DNA of 64,000 nt, from contig NZ_CP040820.1 of NCBI RefSeq assembly GCF_005887635.2, positions 1 to 64,000 of the forward strand. Reading direction: 5' to 3'. The notes beneath the pieces were generated by a model. The model ran no database searches and was not told where the DNA came from. It was given only the letters and a program-made list of their open reading frames with translations. The position numbers were made by a program, and so were the translations under genes. This stretch comes from Paroceanicella profunda. Its GTDB lineage: Bacteria > Pseudomonadota > Alphaproteobacteria > Rhodobacterales > Rhodobacteraceae. Of the stretch, positions 53,981 through 62,916 are shown piece by piece (position 1 is the stretch's first letter; every line of letters begins with the position of its first letter).

Positions 53981-54379
53981 TCAGGGCTGCGCCGGGCTCA
54001 AGCCGGCCAGCTGCCTGTCGAAGTCCGCCGGGTCGAAGTAATCCCGCCAGACGGTGATGAGCCCGTTCTCTATCGTGAGCGTGCCCATCACGGGAAGGAC
54101 GATGCGGCCGCCGTCGCAGTGGTGGAAATAGTCCACCCGCTCGTTCAGGACGACGTTGCCGGCCGCGGCGATATGGGTCACCTGCCAGTCCACCGTGAAC
54201 ACCCCGCCCAGCCCGAACTCCGTGTGGAACTTGCGCACGGCCTCGCGGCCGGTGATGTCGGGGAAGGGGACGTTGTCGTAGAGCACGTCCTCCGCCAGCA
54301 TGGCGAAGGCCGCGTCGAGGCGGTTCGCGCTCCAGTGGCCGAAGAAGGTGGTGGCGATCCCGATGGGAGTCTGTGTCAT
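53981..54379 (-). CDS. SnoaL/NTF2-like polyketide cyclase-fold protein
   Basis: A 132-residue protein of the SnoaL-like alpha+beta barrel family, similar in style to limonene-epoxide-hydrolase relatives (ATTFFGHWSANRLDAAFAMLAEDVLYDN, GREAVRKFHTEFG, VLNERVDYFHHCDGG, VWRDYFDPADFDRQLAG). Such proteins have varied or no catalytic roles. The substrate is not predictable. It is the downstream member of a loose minus-strand group with the NADP-binding and SDR genes. Confidence 0.85.
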   Translation of the reverse strand: MTQTPIGIATTFFGHWSANRLDAAFAMLAEDVLYDNVPFPDITGREAVRKFHTEFGLGGVFTVDWQVTHIAAAGNVVLNERVDYFHHCDGGRIVLPVMGTLTIENGLITVWRDYFDPADFDRQLAGLSPAQP

Positions 54380-54694
54380 CTCTGGGGTCCTGTGTGAAGT
54401 GGGGGCGGTGCCGCGACGGTGATCGGCCTGAGTGGCGGCGCCTGCGGGCGGCCGGCCCCGGCGGGCAGGTATCGGGTGGCCCGGAGCGCCCCGGACCAGC
54501 CCTGTTCAGGCACGCCGCCGCACACGCTGCCGGCGCCATTGCGCGAGGAACCGTCGGAGCGGGGGCGCCCGTCGCCCCGAAGGGGCGCTTGCGTATCTGT
54601 CGCCCGGAGGGGCGACATCGTGTCTGCCCCCCGCAGGCGGCAGTGTCTTGTCGATTGTTCCCGCGGGCGGTGCCGGGGCGCGGGCCGGGAGGGC
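54380..54694. other. intergenic region with two related hairpins
   Basis: 315 bp between the SnoaL-like and NADP-reductase genes. It holds two similar small hairpins (54573-54587 and 54598-54617) and otherwise GC-rich unique sequence. No gene supported. Confidence 0.5.
54573..54617. repeat. pair of GTCGCCC-type hairpins
   Basis: CGCCCC-GAA-GGGGCG (54573-54587) and TGTCGCCC-GGAG-GGGCGACA (54598-54617) are adjacent stem-loops with related arms, resembling a REP-like pair. Only one such pair was seen in the window. Confidence 0.5.
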
Positions 54695-55294
54695 TCAGTC
54701 GAACCGCACCAGGTTCAGCGCCGGCAGCGGGCCGCCGGGGAACTGCGCCAGCCGGCCGCCGCCGGTGAGCGTGCCGAGGTCGATCGGCGCAAAGCCCAGC
54801 CGCTCGATGAGCGCGGAGACCTCCGCCTTCGCCTCCGGCTGGTCGCCGGAGAGGAACAGCACCCGCCGGCCGCCCTCGGCCGCCGGGTCCGCCGCCAGCA
54901 CATCGGGCCTGAGGTGGTTGAAGGCCTTCACCAGGCGGGCGCCGCGCGCCATGCCGGAGACCACCTCCGAGGAGGCCCGCCCGCCGAGGTCCGCCGGCCT
55001 GAACAGCGGCGCCTCGATGGCGTTGTTCGCGTCGATCACGATGCGACCGCCGAAGTCCGGCAGGCCGGCCAGCGCCCCGGGCAGTTTCGACCAGTTCACG
55101 GCCACGAAGACGATGTCGCTCGCCGCGGCGTCCTCACGGGTGCCGGCGGTGATGGCGGGGCCGAGCTCGGCCACGGTCGCGGCCAGGCTCTCCGGCCCGC
55201 GGCTGTTGGAGAGGGTCGCGGCGAGGCCCTTGCGCGCCAGGGTTGCGGCGATGGCACGGCCGATGTTGCCGGCGCCGATGATGCCTATGGACAT
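54695..55294 (-). CDS. NADPH-dependent F420 reductase-like (NAD(P)-binding) protein
   Basis: A 199-residue Rossmann protein. The dinucleotide motif is GIIGAGNIGRAIAATLARKG with SNSRGPES after the second strand, which favours NADP. A conserved VKAFNHLRPDVL and GDQPEAKAEVSALIERLGF follow. Homologues are annotated as NADP oxidoreductase coenzyme F420-dependent. In this bacterium the partner is probably another hydride carrier. It lies downstream of the SDR gene on the same strand. Confidence 0.85.
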   Translation of the reverse strand: MSIGIIGAGNIGRAIAATLARKGLAATLSNSRGPESLAATVAELGPAITAGTREDAAASDIVFVAVNWSKLPGALAGLPDFGGRIVIDANNAIEAPLFRPADLGGRASSEVVSGMARGARLVKAFNHLRPDVLAADPAAEGGRRVLFLSGDQPEAKAEVSALIERLGFAPIDLGTLTGGGRLAQFPGGPLPALNLVRFD

Positions 55295-55357
55295 GGTGGT
55301 TCTCCCGATTTGAAACGAAGGTCACACCGGCGCTCCGAGCAGGAGCGCCGCAGGGGG

Positions 55358-56110
55358 TCAGGCGGTCAGGCCGCCATCGGCGACGATGTCCGCTCCGGTG
55401 ACGAAGGCCGCGTCGGGCCCGGCGAGGAAGGCGACGACGCTGGCGATCTCGCCCGGCTGGCCGTAGCGGCCGATCGCCATGCCGGGACCGACGATCGCGG
55501 CCACCGGGCCATCCGCCGGGTTCATGTCGGTATCGGTCGGGCCGGGATGGACGGTGTTCACGGTGATGCCACGGGGACCGAGATCGCGCACGAGGCTGCG
55601 ATTGAAGCCGGTGACAGCGCCCTTGGTCAGCGTGTAGACCGAGGCGGTGGGGAAGGCCGCATAGCGCGTCATGGACGAGCCGATGTGGATGATGCGTCCG
55701 CCCGGCGTCATGTGCCGCACGGCTTCCTGCGTCGCGACGAAAACGCCGGTGACGTTGACCGCGAGCATGCGCTCATAGTCTTCGAACCGGAACGTCTCGA
55801 TGGGCGCGTTCACCGCCACACCGGCATTGTTGACGAGGATGTCGATGCCGCCGAAGGTCGCGACTGTCCGGGCCACGGCGGCCCGCACTGCCTCCGGGTT
55901 CCCCGCGTCGGCTTCGATAGCGAGAGCCCTGCCGCCGGCCGTCTCGATCTCGGCGACGACCGCGGCCGCCCGGTCAGGCGAGGCGCTGTAGGTGAGGGCG
56001 ACGGCGGCGCCGTCGGCGGCGAGCTTCCGCGCGATGGCGGCGCCGATCGAGCGCGAACCGCCGGTCACGAGGGCGGTCTTGCCGGCGAGGGGAAGGAAAG
56101 GGCTGCTCAT
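55358..56110 (-). CDS. SDR family oxidoreductase
   Basis: A 250-residue short-chain dehydrogenase/reductase. The cofactor motif is TGGSRSIGAAIARKLA, NNAGVAV follows, and the catalytic Ser (HIGSSM), Tyr and Lys (YTLTK) are present, along with the PGPTDTDMN loop. The SRSIG form suits NADP(H). Divergent from the LysR gene at 56220. An AGCCAT/ATGGCT palindrome lies between them. Confidence 0.92.
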   Translation of the reverse strand: MSSPFLPLAGKTALVTGGSRSIGAAIARKLAADGAAVALTYSASPDRAAAVVAEIETAGGRALAIEADAGNPEAVRAAVARTVATFGGIDILVNNAGVAVNAPIETFRFEDYERMLAVNVTGVFVATQEAVRHMTPGGRIIHIGSSMTRYAAFPTASVYTLTKGAVTGFNRSLVRDLGPRGITVNTVHPGPTDTDMNPADGPVAAIVGPGMAIGRYGQPGEIASVVAFLAGPDAAFVTGADIVADGGLTA

Positions 56111-56169
56111 CTGCGACGCTCCGTCATGTTTCGATACGCAGAAGATGGCCGATGAATTGCTTCGCGATT

Positions 56170-56183
56170 AGCCATGAATGGCT
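56170..56183. promoter_or_regulatory. LysR-site candidate between SDR and LysR genes
   Basis: AGCCATGAATGGCT is a perfect 6-bp inverted repeat with a 2-base centre, in the AT-rich divergent promoter region. It is a plausible binding site for the adjacent LysR protein. Confidence 0.45.
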
Positions 56184-56219
56184 TGCTTTACCTTCAACAC
56201 ATGCTTGAAGATGCCGGGC

Positions 56220-57149
56220 ATGGAAACGCTCGCGAACCTCGAATCCTTCGCCCGCAGCGCGGAGTGCGGCAGCTTCTCGGAGGCCGCCCGACGCCTGTCG
56301 CTCACCCCTGCCGCGGTGAGCCGCAACGTCGCCATGCTGGAGGGGAACCTGGGCGTCCGCCTGTTCCACCGCACCACCCGCAGGCTGACGCTCACCGAGG
56401 CGGGAGAGACCTTCCGCCTTGCCATCGCGGAGCATCTGGAGGGGCTGCAGGCCGCCATCGCCGGCATCTCCGTCGAGGGGGGCGCGCCCGCGGGCGTGCT
56501 GAAGGTCAGCCTGCCGCCCACGCTGGGGATGACGCATATCCTGCCGATGCTGCCCGCCTTCCGGGAGCGCTACCCGCGCATCCGCCCGGAGTGCCATTTC
56601 GAGACCCGGCAGGTGGACCTGGTGGCCGAGGGGTACGACGTGGCCATCGGCGGCGGGTTCGACCTGCCGCCGGGAATCATCGCCCGCCCCCTCGCGCCGG
56701 CGCATATCGTGGCCGTGGCCGCGCCGGGCTACATGGCCGGCCGGCCCCTGCCCATCGCCCCGGGCGATCTGCAGGCGCTCGACGGCATCGTGATGCGCGT
56801 GCCCAGCACCGGGCGCGTCCGGCACTGGACGATGCGCGACGTGGACGGCAACCAGGCCGCCGTCCCGATCACGCAGAGCGTGGTGGTCAACGACCCCGCG
56901 GCGATGTGCGAGGCCGCGCTGCTCGGGCTGGGCGTCGCCATGACCGCAACCTCGGATGTCCGGACGGCGCTGGACAGCGGCGCCCTGATGCGCCTCGTGC
57001 CGCGCTGGTATGCGGATGCGGGGGCGATCTCGATCTACTACGCCTCGCGCACGCTGCTGCCGGCCAAGACGCGGGTTTTCGTCGACTGGGTGATCGAGGC
57101 CTTCCGGACCCGGCGCCTTGCCGAGCGCCTCGCCGGCAGCCTGGGATAG
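56220..57149 (+). CDS. LysR family transcriptional regulator
   Basis: A 309-residue regulator. The helix-turn-helix (METLANLESFARSAECGSFSEAARRLSLTPAAVSRNVAMLE in family form) is at the N-terminus, and the substrate domain starts at GVLKVSLPPTLGMTHILPML. ATG 56220 gives the family-standard start. ATG 56178 would add 14 residues and overlap the palindrome. It probably controls the divergent SDR gene. Confidence 0.9.
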   Translation: METLANLESFARSAECGSFSEAARRLSLTPAAVSRNVAMLEGNLGVRLFHRTTRRLTLTEAGETFRLAIAEHLEGLQAAIAGISVEGGAPAGVLKVSLPPTLGMTHILPMLPAFRERYPRIRPECHFETRQVDLVAEGYDVAIGGGFDLPPGIIARPLAPAHIVAVAAPGYMAGRPLPIAPGDLQALDGIVMRVPSTGRVRHWTMRDVDGNQAAVPITQSVVVNDPAAMCEAALLGLGVAMTATSDVRTALDSGALMRLVPRWYADAGAISIYYASRTLLPAKTRVFVDWVIEAFRTRRLAERLAGSLG

Positions 57150-57507
57150 CCCGGCCCGACCCGGGTGCGGCGCATCCGTTCACGCGCCCCGGCGCGCGAC
57201 ACTCCCCCGGAAGCGCCGCGCGCGCCGGGGCCGACAGGCCGGTCGCACCGCACCCGGCGCCCTCGGCCAAGGGTGAGCCGCATGGCGGGCGTCCCAAGGC
57301 AGCGCACCACGGCCGGCCACCCAGGGCAGCGCCCTGCCCTTCGGCCGACGCCCCAAGGCGGGCACCCTGACCTTCAGCTCACGGCGGGCGCCCGGCCCTT
57401 CGGCGGGTCACGGCGGAACGGGCCCCGAAGGCGCCGCGCGATGCCGCGCGACCGCGAGGGGAGAGGCCGATCACCCGCGGAGGGCCGCCCGGAGGATCAT
57501 GTTCCTG
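57150..57507. other. intergenic region, nothing recognised
   Basis: 358 bp between the ends of the convergent LysR and FixJ-like genes. It is GC-rich with loosely repeated words (GGCGGGCG, CCCTTCGGC) but no clean array, hairpin or gene. Confidence 0.45.
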
Positions 57508-58146
57508 TCACCTGTTGGCCGGGTCCTCGGCCAGCAGGTCCACCATCCGCACCAGATCGGGCACGGAGGCGGCTTCCATCTTGCGCATCGCCTGGCCGCG
57601 GTGAAGCTTCACCGTCGCCTCGCTCAGGCCCACGCTCGCCGCGATCTGCTTGTTCAGCAGCCCGGCGGCGACAAGCGCCATCACCTGCCGCTCGCGCTCC
57701 GTCAGCGTCTCGTAGCGCGCGCGCAGGGCGGCGCTGCGCTCCGCCTCCGCCCGGCGCAGGATGTCCTGGGCGAGGGCGCGGTTCACCGCCTCCAGCAGGT
57801 CCTGCTCGCGCACCGGCTTGGTGAGCACGTCGATCGCCCCCGCCTTCATCGCGCGCACGGCCATCTGCACGTCGACATGGGCGCTGATCAGCACCACGGA
57901 TTGCGCGCCGCCGCCGCGCGCCAGGGTTTCCAGGAACTCCAGGCCGCTGGCGCCGGGCAGGCGGATGTCCAGCACGATGCAGCTCGCCTGGGCCGGCGGG
58001 GCGGCGTCGAGCCAGGCCTGCACCGAGCCATAGCCCTGCGACACCAGCCCCACCGAGCGGAACAGCCGGCACAGCGCATCGCGCACGCCCTGGTCATCGT
58101 CGATCACCACGACCGTCGCCGCGCAGTCCTCAGCGGGCCGGGGCAT
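57508..58146 (-). CDS. FixJ-like two-component response regulator
   Basis: A 212-residue regulator. Receiver: acidic DDDQ, phospho-acceptor in CIVLDIRLPGASG, Ser in LISAHVD, Lys in VLTKPVREQD. LuxR-type helix-turn-helix: LTERERQVMALVAAGLLNKQIAASVGL, TVKLHRGQAMRKM. It overlaps the 3' end of the triple-PAS kinase gene by 17 bp, so the two form a pair. The start at MPRPAEDCA is the FixJ-standard one. Confidence 0.92.
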   Translation of the reverse strand: MPRPAEDCAATVVVIDDDQGVRDALCRLFRSVGLVSQGYGSVQAWLDAAPPAQASCIVLDIRLPGASGLEFLETLARGGGAQSVVLISAHVDVQMAVRAMKAGAIDVLTKPVREQDLLEAVNRALAQDILRRAEAERSAALRARYETLTERERQVMALVAAGLLNKQIAASVGLSEATVKLHRGQAMRKMEAASVPDLVRMVDLLAEDPANR

Positions 58147-60613
58147 CGGCGCAGCCTCCCTCGAGCGGCGCCAGGGTGAAGCTGAACACGCTTCCCCGCG
58201 GCGGCGTGTTGCGCGCCCAGATGCGCCCGCCATGCGCCTCCACGATCGACCGGCAGATCGACAGACCCATCCCGATGCCCTCCGGCTTGGTGGTGAAGAA
58301 GGCCTCGAACAGCCGGTCGGGGCTGTCGGGCCCGAGGCCGGTGCCGCTGTCGGCCACGCTGACCAGCGCGCAGCCCTGTGTCATGCCGGTGCGGATGGTC
58401 AGGTGCCGCAGCGCCTTGTCCACGTCCGCCATTGCCTCCACGCCGTTCATGATGAGGTTGAGGATCACCTGCTGAAGCTGGGTGCCGTCGCCGCGCACCG
58501 CCCGCATGTCCGGGGAGAATTCGGTCTTCCAGCTCACCCCGCGCCGGGTCAGCTCGCCGCGCAGGATGTCGAGCACGCCCAGGATCACCTCCTGCAGGTC
58601 CACCGGGTCCATCCGCGGCGCGGACTTGCGCGCCATCGCGCGGATGCTGGAGACGAACGCTCCCGCCCGGTGCCCGTCCTCCACGATGCGCGCGACCGCG
58701 TCGCGCGCCAGGGCGAGGTCCAGCCGGTCGTCGCTGAGCCAGCGCAGGCAGGCGCTCGCGTTGGTCACGATCGCCATCAGCGGCTGGTTCACCTCATGCG
58801 CGATCGATACCGCCAGCTCGCCCATGGTCATCATCCGCGTCACATGCGCCAGCTCGGCGCGGCTGCGTTGCAGGTCCTCCTCCGTCCGCTTGCGGTTCTC
58901 GATGTCGATGTTGACCCCGAACCACTGGGTGAGGTTGCCGGCGCCGTCGAAGAAGGGGCTGGCGCGGATCAGGAACCAGCGGTACTGCCCGTCCGCCCGC
59001 CGCAGCCGGCCCTCGGCCTCCCCCGGCGCGCCGGTCTTCAGCGCATTGGCCCAGACATCCAACAGGTGCTCGCGGTCCTCCGGGTGGATGTGGTCGAGAA
59101 AGCCCCAGCCCAGCACCTCCTCGCTGGTGAGCCCGGTGTAGTCGAGGTACTGCCGGCTCCAGAACGTCGTGGCGCCGCTGCGGTCCGAGGACCAGGCCAG
59201 CCCGGGGATGGAGGAGACGATCTGCTGCAGCCGACGCTCGCTCTCGCGCAACGCCGTCTCGCCGGCCTTCAGCGCGTCCTCGGCGCGCCGCAGGTCCTCG
59301 ATGTCGATGTTCGCCCCGAACCAGCGCGTCACGCCATGCGCATCGGTGAGTTTGCGGCCCCTGAAGTAGAACCAGCGGTACTGCCCGTCCGCGCCGAGAA
59401 TCCGGCCGGTGTTGTGGTGCTCCTGCGCATGTGCGAGGTCATGCTGCCAGACCTTCATCATGCGCGGCACGTCGTCGGGGTGATAGATCTTCAGGAAATC
59501 CCACTCCAGGATCCGGTCCGGGGGCAGCCCGGCATAGTCGAGCCAGCGCTGGTTCACGTAATCGGCGCTGCCGTCCGGGCGCGCCGACCAGACGAGGACG
59601 GGCAGCGAGTTGATCAGCAGCTCCAGGTTCGCCTCGCTGGCCACCAGCGCGCGCTTGGCCTCCAGCAGGGCGTCCTCCGCGCGCTTGCGGTCATCGATGT
59701 TGATGAAGGCGCCGTACCATTTCACCACGTTGCCCTGCGCGTCCAGCAGCGGCTTCTGGCGCAGGGCGAACCACTCGTACACGCCGTCATGGCGGCGGAT
59801 CCGGCCCTCCACCTCACGGCCGCGCCGCTGGCTCATGATGTCCTGCCAGGCGTCCAGCAGAACCGGCAGGTCGTCCGGGTGGTAGATCTGGCAATAGCCC
59901 AGCCCCCGGATGTCCTCGAAGGTGAGGCCCACGAAATCCAGCAGGTGCTGGTTGGAGAAATCCAGCATCCCGTCCGGCGTGGTGGACCACACCAGGGCGG
60001 GAATCGAGTTGATCGCCAAGTTCAGCTGCCATTCGCTCTGCGCCAGCGCCTCGCCGGACGGTCGGGGGGCGCGCGGGTCCTCCGGTGTCGGGCGGCTGGC
60101 GAGGTCGCGCAGCTCGCGGCAGGCAAGGCTGGCATGGGCGGCGGCGAGCGTGAGCGTCATCCGCTCCGTGCGCCCGGGAAAATCCGCGCGCAGCGCGCCG
60201 GCCAGCAGCAGCCCCATGCTGGCGATCTCGCCGAGCTCCAGCGCCACGAGCGACAGCGCCCGCTCCCCCACCCGGATCTGCTCCGGCCGGTCCCGGGGCG
60301 CGCGCGCCAGCCAGTCCTGCACCGCCTCCATCAGCTCCCCCCGCGCCGCCGCCGTGTGGAAGGCGCCGCCGATGCGGGTGAAGACATGCGGTGTCTGCGC
60401 GAAGCGCAGCCCGACGAAATCCAGCTCCAGCATGTCCAGCAGCGTGTCCAGCACGCTCTGCGCGATCGAGGTGGCATCCATGTCGCGCCAGATGTGGGAG
60501 AGGCGGGTGAGCTGCTCGACATCCTCGAGGAACCCGCGCAGATGCGCGGCCTCCGCCCCGGGAGGCGGGGCGCTGGTGTCGGGGGCGGCTTCGGGCAACG
60601 GGTCTGGGTTCAC
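58130..60613 (-). CDS. triple-PAS histidine kinase
   Basis: An 827-residue sensor with no clear membrane helix. Residues about 30-170 look GAF-like. Three PAS/PAC units follow (WSTTPDGMLDFSNQHLLDFVG, WSARPDGSADYVNQRWLDYAG, WSSDRSGATTFWSRQYLDYTG), each ending in a WFGxNIDIE or WYGAFINID PAC strand. The phospho-acceptor is H606 in SIAHEVNQPLMAI. ATPase boxes are NLIMNGVEAM, DSGTGLG and GIGMGLSIC. The start is uncertain: GTG 60613 gives a sensible N-terminus, the next ATG is within the GAF-like part. Partner of the overlapping FixJ-like gene. Confidence 0.88.
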   Translation of the reverse strand: MNPDPLPEAAPDTSAPPPGAEAAHLRGFLEDVEQLTRLSHIWRDMDATSIAQSVLDTLLDMLELDFVGLRFAQTPHVFTRIGGAFHTAAARGELMEAVQDWLARAPRDRPEQIRVGERALSLVALELGEIASMGLLLAGALRADFPGRTERMTLTLAAAHASLACRELRDLASRPTPEDPRAPRPSGEALAQSEWQLNLAINSIPALVWSTTPDGMLDFSNQHLLDFVGLTFEDIRGLGYCQIYHPDDLPVLLDAWQDIMSQRRGREVEGRIRRHDGVYEWFALRQKPLLDAQGNVVKWYGAFINIDDRKRAEDALLEAKRALVASEANLELLINSLPVLVWSARPDGSADYVNQRWLDYAGLPPDRILEWDFLKIYHPDDVPRMMKVWQHDLAHAQEHHNTGRILGADGQYRWFYFRGRKLTDAHGVTRWFGANIDIEDLRRAEDALKAGETALRESERRLQQIVSSIPGLAWSSDRSGATTFWSRQYLDYTGLTSEEVLGWGFLDHIHPEDREHLLDVWANALKTGAPGEAEGRLRRADGQYRWFLIRASPFFDGAGNLTQWFGVNIDIENRKRTEEDLQRSRAELAHVTRMMTMGELAVSIAHEVNQPLMAIVTNASACLRWLSDDRLDLALARDAVARIVEDGHRAGAFVSSIRAMARKSAPRMDPVDLQEVILGVLDILRGELTRRGVSWKTEFSPDMRAVRGDGTQLQQVILNLIMNGVEAMADVDKALRHLTIRTGMTQGCALVSVADSGTGLGPDSPDRLFEAFFTTKPEGIGMGLSICRSIVEAHGGRIWARNTPPRGSVFSFTLAPLEGGCADAPAR

Positions 60614-61086
60614 GGGGGATCTCTGGAGTAGGCGGCCGACTTGCGCCCGGGCGTGACAAGGTAAACTGCGCCCGGCGGCGCGAGACGGAGTGCGCCCGCG
60701 GCGCCGGGTGACCTGCGCCTGCGGCGCGGGGTAAGCTGCGCCTCGGGCGCGGGACAGGATGCGCCTTCGGCGCGGGAAGGGCGGAGACACGTAACGGACC
60801 CGATCTTGTTCGACCCCGCCCCCGTTGTCACTGCCTTCGCCGCGCACGCCCGCGCCGGGAGCCCATTCTAGCGTCCGCCCCGCCGGACGCCTATCCCGAC
60901 GAAGGGCGATTGCGGCAAGACCATCAGCCGGAAAACACAGACAAAAGGCAGGCCGCGCGCCCTGCCCCCGCAGCCAGCCCGTCCGCACCTCGCGGCACCG
61001 GCCCCACTCATCCGCCCCGTGAGCGACGAGCGTCCCCACCGGACCGACATCGCCTCCCCGGTGCCGCGATGCCGGTCCCGCCCCGC
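60614..61086. other. intergenic region with hairpin repeat array
   Basis: 473 bp upstream of the kinase gene and downstream of the DUF1348 gene. It should hold the kinase promoter. The array at 60667-60782 occupies the part nearest the kinase. No gene supported. Confidence 0.5.
60667..60782 (-). repeat. 23-bp tandem hairpin repeat, 5 copies
   Basis: Five units of 23-24 bp start at 60667, 60691, 60714, 60737 and 60760. Each begins TGCGCC, then a few bases, then a GGCGC-type arm that can pair with it, followed by a variable GGG-purine tail. The array could form a row of small stem-loops in the kinase mRNA leader. Confidence 0.85.
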
Positions 61087-61560
61087 CTAAAGGCCGAGGG
61101 CGCTGAGGCCGGGGTGGTCGTCGGGGCGCCGGCCGAGGGGCCAGCGGAAGCGGCGGTCGGCTTCGGCGATGGGCGCGTCGTTGATGCAGGCGAAGCGGCT
61201 GTGCATCAGGCCGGCCGCGTCGAACTCCCAGTTCTCGTTGCCGTAGGAGCGGAACCAGGTGCCGCTGTCGTCATGCCATTCATAGGCGAAGCGCACGGCG
61301 ATGCGGGTGTCCGTGACGGCCCAGAGCTCCTTGATCAGCCGGTAATCCAGCTCGCGCTGCCATTTCCGGGTGAGAAAGGCGATGATGGCATCGCGGCCGG
61401 TCACGAACTCGGCGCGGTTCCGCCAGCGGCTGTCGGGGGTGTAGGCCAGCGCCACCCGGGCGGGGTCGCGGCTGTTCCAGCCATCCTCCGCGAGGCGCAC
61501 CTTCGCGGCGGCGGTCTCCGGGGTGAACGGCGGCAGGGGCGGGCGGGGCGTGTCCATCAT
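61087..61560 (-). CDS. DUF1348 (nuclear transport factor 2-like) protein
   Basis: A 157-residue protein of the SnoaL-like DUF1348 family ([100 protein letters not shown], a highly conserved end). Function unknown. It is the last gene of the four-gene minus-strand operon, 7 bp after the PPOX gene. Confidence 0.92.
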   Translation of the reverse strand: MMDTPRPPLPPFTPETAAAKVRLAEDGWNSRDPARVALAYTPDSRWRNRAEFVTGRDAIIAFLTRKWQRELDYRLIKELWAVTDTRIAVRFAYEWHDDSGTWFRSYGNENWEFDAAGLMHSRFACINDAPIAEADRRFRWPLGRRPDDHPGLSALGL

Positions 61561-61567
61561 GTGTCCT

Positions 61568-62188
61568 TCATGCGTCGTCGGGCCGGGCGCGCAGTGCCGC
61601 CAGTTCGGCCTCCAGCGCGGCGATGCGCTCATGCAGGGGGCGGACGGCCCGGGCCACCTCCTGCTCGGTGAAGCGCGGGGTGATGTGCTGCGGGCAGTTC
61701 CAGTCGAAGGCCGCGAGGCGCAGCCGGAACAGCCGCTCGGTCTTCGCCCCGTAGGCGGCATCCGCCAGGCGCGCGGCGAACTCCGGCTCCGCCCCGGGGG
61801 CCAGCACCTCGACATGGGCGTAGATCTTGAGCCGGGCACGCCGTGGATAGTCCACCAGGATCAGGCAGGCCCGGGAGTTCGCGGTGACATTTCCCGTGCT
61901 GATGTACTGGCGGTTGCCGCGGTAGTCGGCGAAGCCCAGCGTCCGGTCGTCGACCAGCTTCAGGAAGCCCGCCGGCCCGCCGCGGTGCTGCACGTAGGGC
62001 CAGCCGGTCTCCGACACGGAGCCGATGTAGAAACTGTCGCGCTGCGCGATGAACGCCTCCTCGGCGGCGGTGAAGCGGTCCGAGGCCCGGTCCTTTCCGG
62101 CCGTCTCCCACTGCCGGGCCACGCCCATCTCGGCCTGCACGGCGCGCACGGCGGGCGTGGCCGCGATATCGAGAAATCCGTAGGGCAT
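61568..62188 (-). CDS. pyridoxamine 5'-phosphate oxidase family (flavin-binding) protein
   Basis: A 206-residue split-barrel protein of the PPOX class. Blocks include [55 protein letters not shown] and a C-terminal [17 protein letters not shown], typical of the general stress FMN/F420-binding branch. A short helix ([17 protein letters not shown]) ends it. It may reduce an unknown substrate. Second last gene of the operon. Confidence 0.88.
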   Translation of the reverse strand: MPYGFLDIAATPAVRAVQAEMGVARQWETAGKDRASDRFTAAEEAFIAQRDSFYIGSVSETGWPYVQHRGGPAGFLKLVDDRTLGFADYRGNRQYISTGNVTANSRACLILVDYPRRARLKIYAHVEVLAPGAEPEFAARLADAAYGAKTERLFRLRLAAFDWNCPQHITPRFTEQEVARAVRPLHERIAALEAELAALRARPDDA

Positions 62189-62204
62189 TGCTGCGTCTCC
62201 CCTC

Positions 62205-62891
62205 TCACTGTCCCTGCGCCTCCGCGGAGGCCTTGCTGGCAGCCTCGAAGCTCTCGGCTACCGCCGCGTAATTCGGCGCGACGAGGCCGTAGAGCCGGGC
62301 CAGTCCGGCCGCTTCCGGCCGCGCCCAGGTGCGGTGGAGTTCCGACAGGAGCGCGTTGGTCGAGGTCGGTTTCACGCCGCCCTGCACGAAGCGCGCGAGC
62401 GAGGTGCGCGAGGCCAGCTCGCTCGGATCGCCCGACGCATCGATGACGGCATAGACATCATAGCCCGCGATCCGCGCGTCGAGCGCGGGAAACATCACGC
62501 AGACACTGGTCCAGACGCCGGCCATCACCAGCGTCCTGCGCCCGGTGGAGGCGACCTGCGCCACGAAGTCGGCGTTGTCCCAGGCGTTCACCTCGCCCTT
62601 GCGCGGCACGTAGACGGCATGCGGCGCGTAGCGGTGGATCTCGGGCATCAGCGGCCCGTTGCTGCCCCGGGGCTCGGAGGCGGTGGTGATCACCGGGATG
62701 CCCAGCAGCGTGCACAGCCGGGCGATCATCTCCACGTTGCGCCGCAGGTCGGCGACCGGGATGTCCTTCACCGTCTGGAACAGGCCGGACTGGTGGTCGA
62801 GCAGCAGCACCAGCGTGTCGGCCGGGTTCATCAGCCCGGCGCCGCCGCCGGTGGGCAGCACGCTGGATTTCGCGGTGGGGGTCGGGGTCAT
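62205..62891 (-). CDS. isochorismatase-like (YcaC-type) cysteine hydrolase
   Basis: A 228-residue hydrolase. The catalytic Asp is in LVLLLDHQSGLFQTV, the Lys in VPRKGEVNAWDN, and the Cys in VWTSVCVMFPAL. The LLLDHQ form and overall length match the YcaC group of the cysteine hydrolase family, whose natural substrate is not settled. It lies 25 bp after the alpha/beta hydrolase gene and 16 bp before the PPOX gene. Confidence 0.9.
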   Translation of the reverse strand: MTPTPTAKSSVLPTGGGAGLMNPADTLVLLLDHQSGLFQTVKDIPVADLRRNVEMIARLCTLLGIPVITTASEPRGSNGPLMPEIHRYAPHAVYVPRKGEVNAWDNADFVAQVASTGRRTLVMAGVWTSVCVMFPALDARIAGYDVYAVIDASGDPSELASRTSLARFVQGGVKPTSTNALLSELHRTWARPEAAGLARLYGLVAPNYAAVAESFEAASKASAEAQGQ

Positions 62892-62916
62892 CGTCGGTCT
62901 CCGTCCGTCAGGGGGC

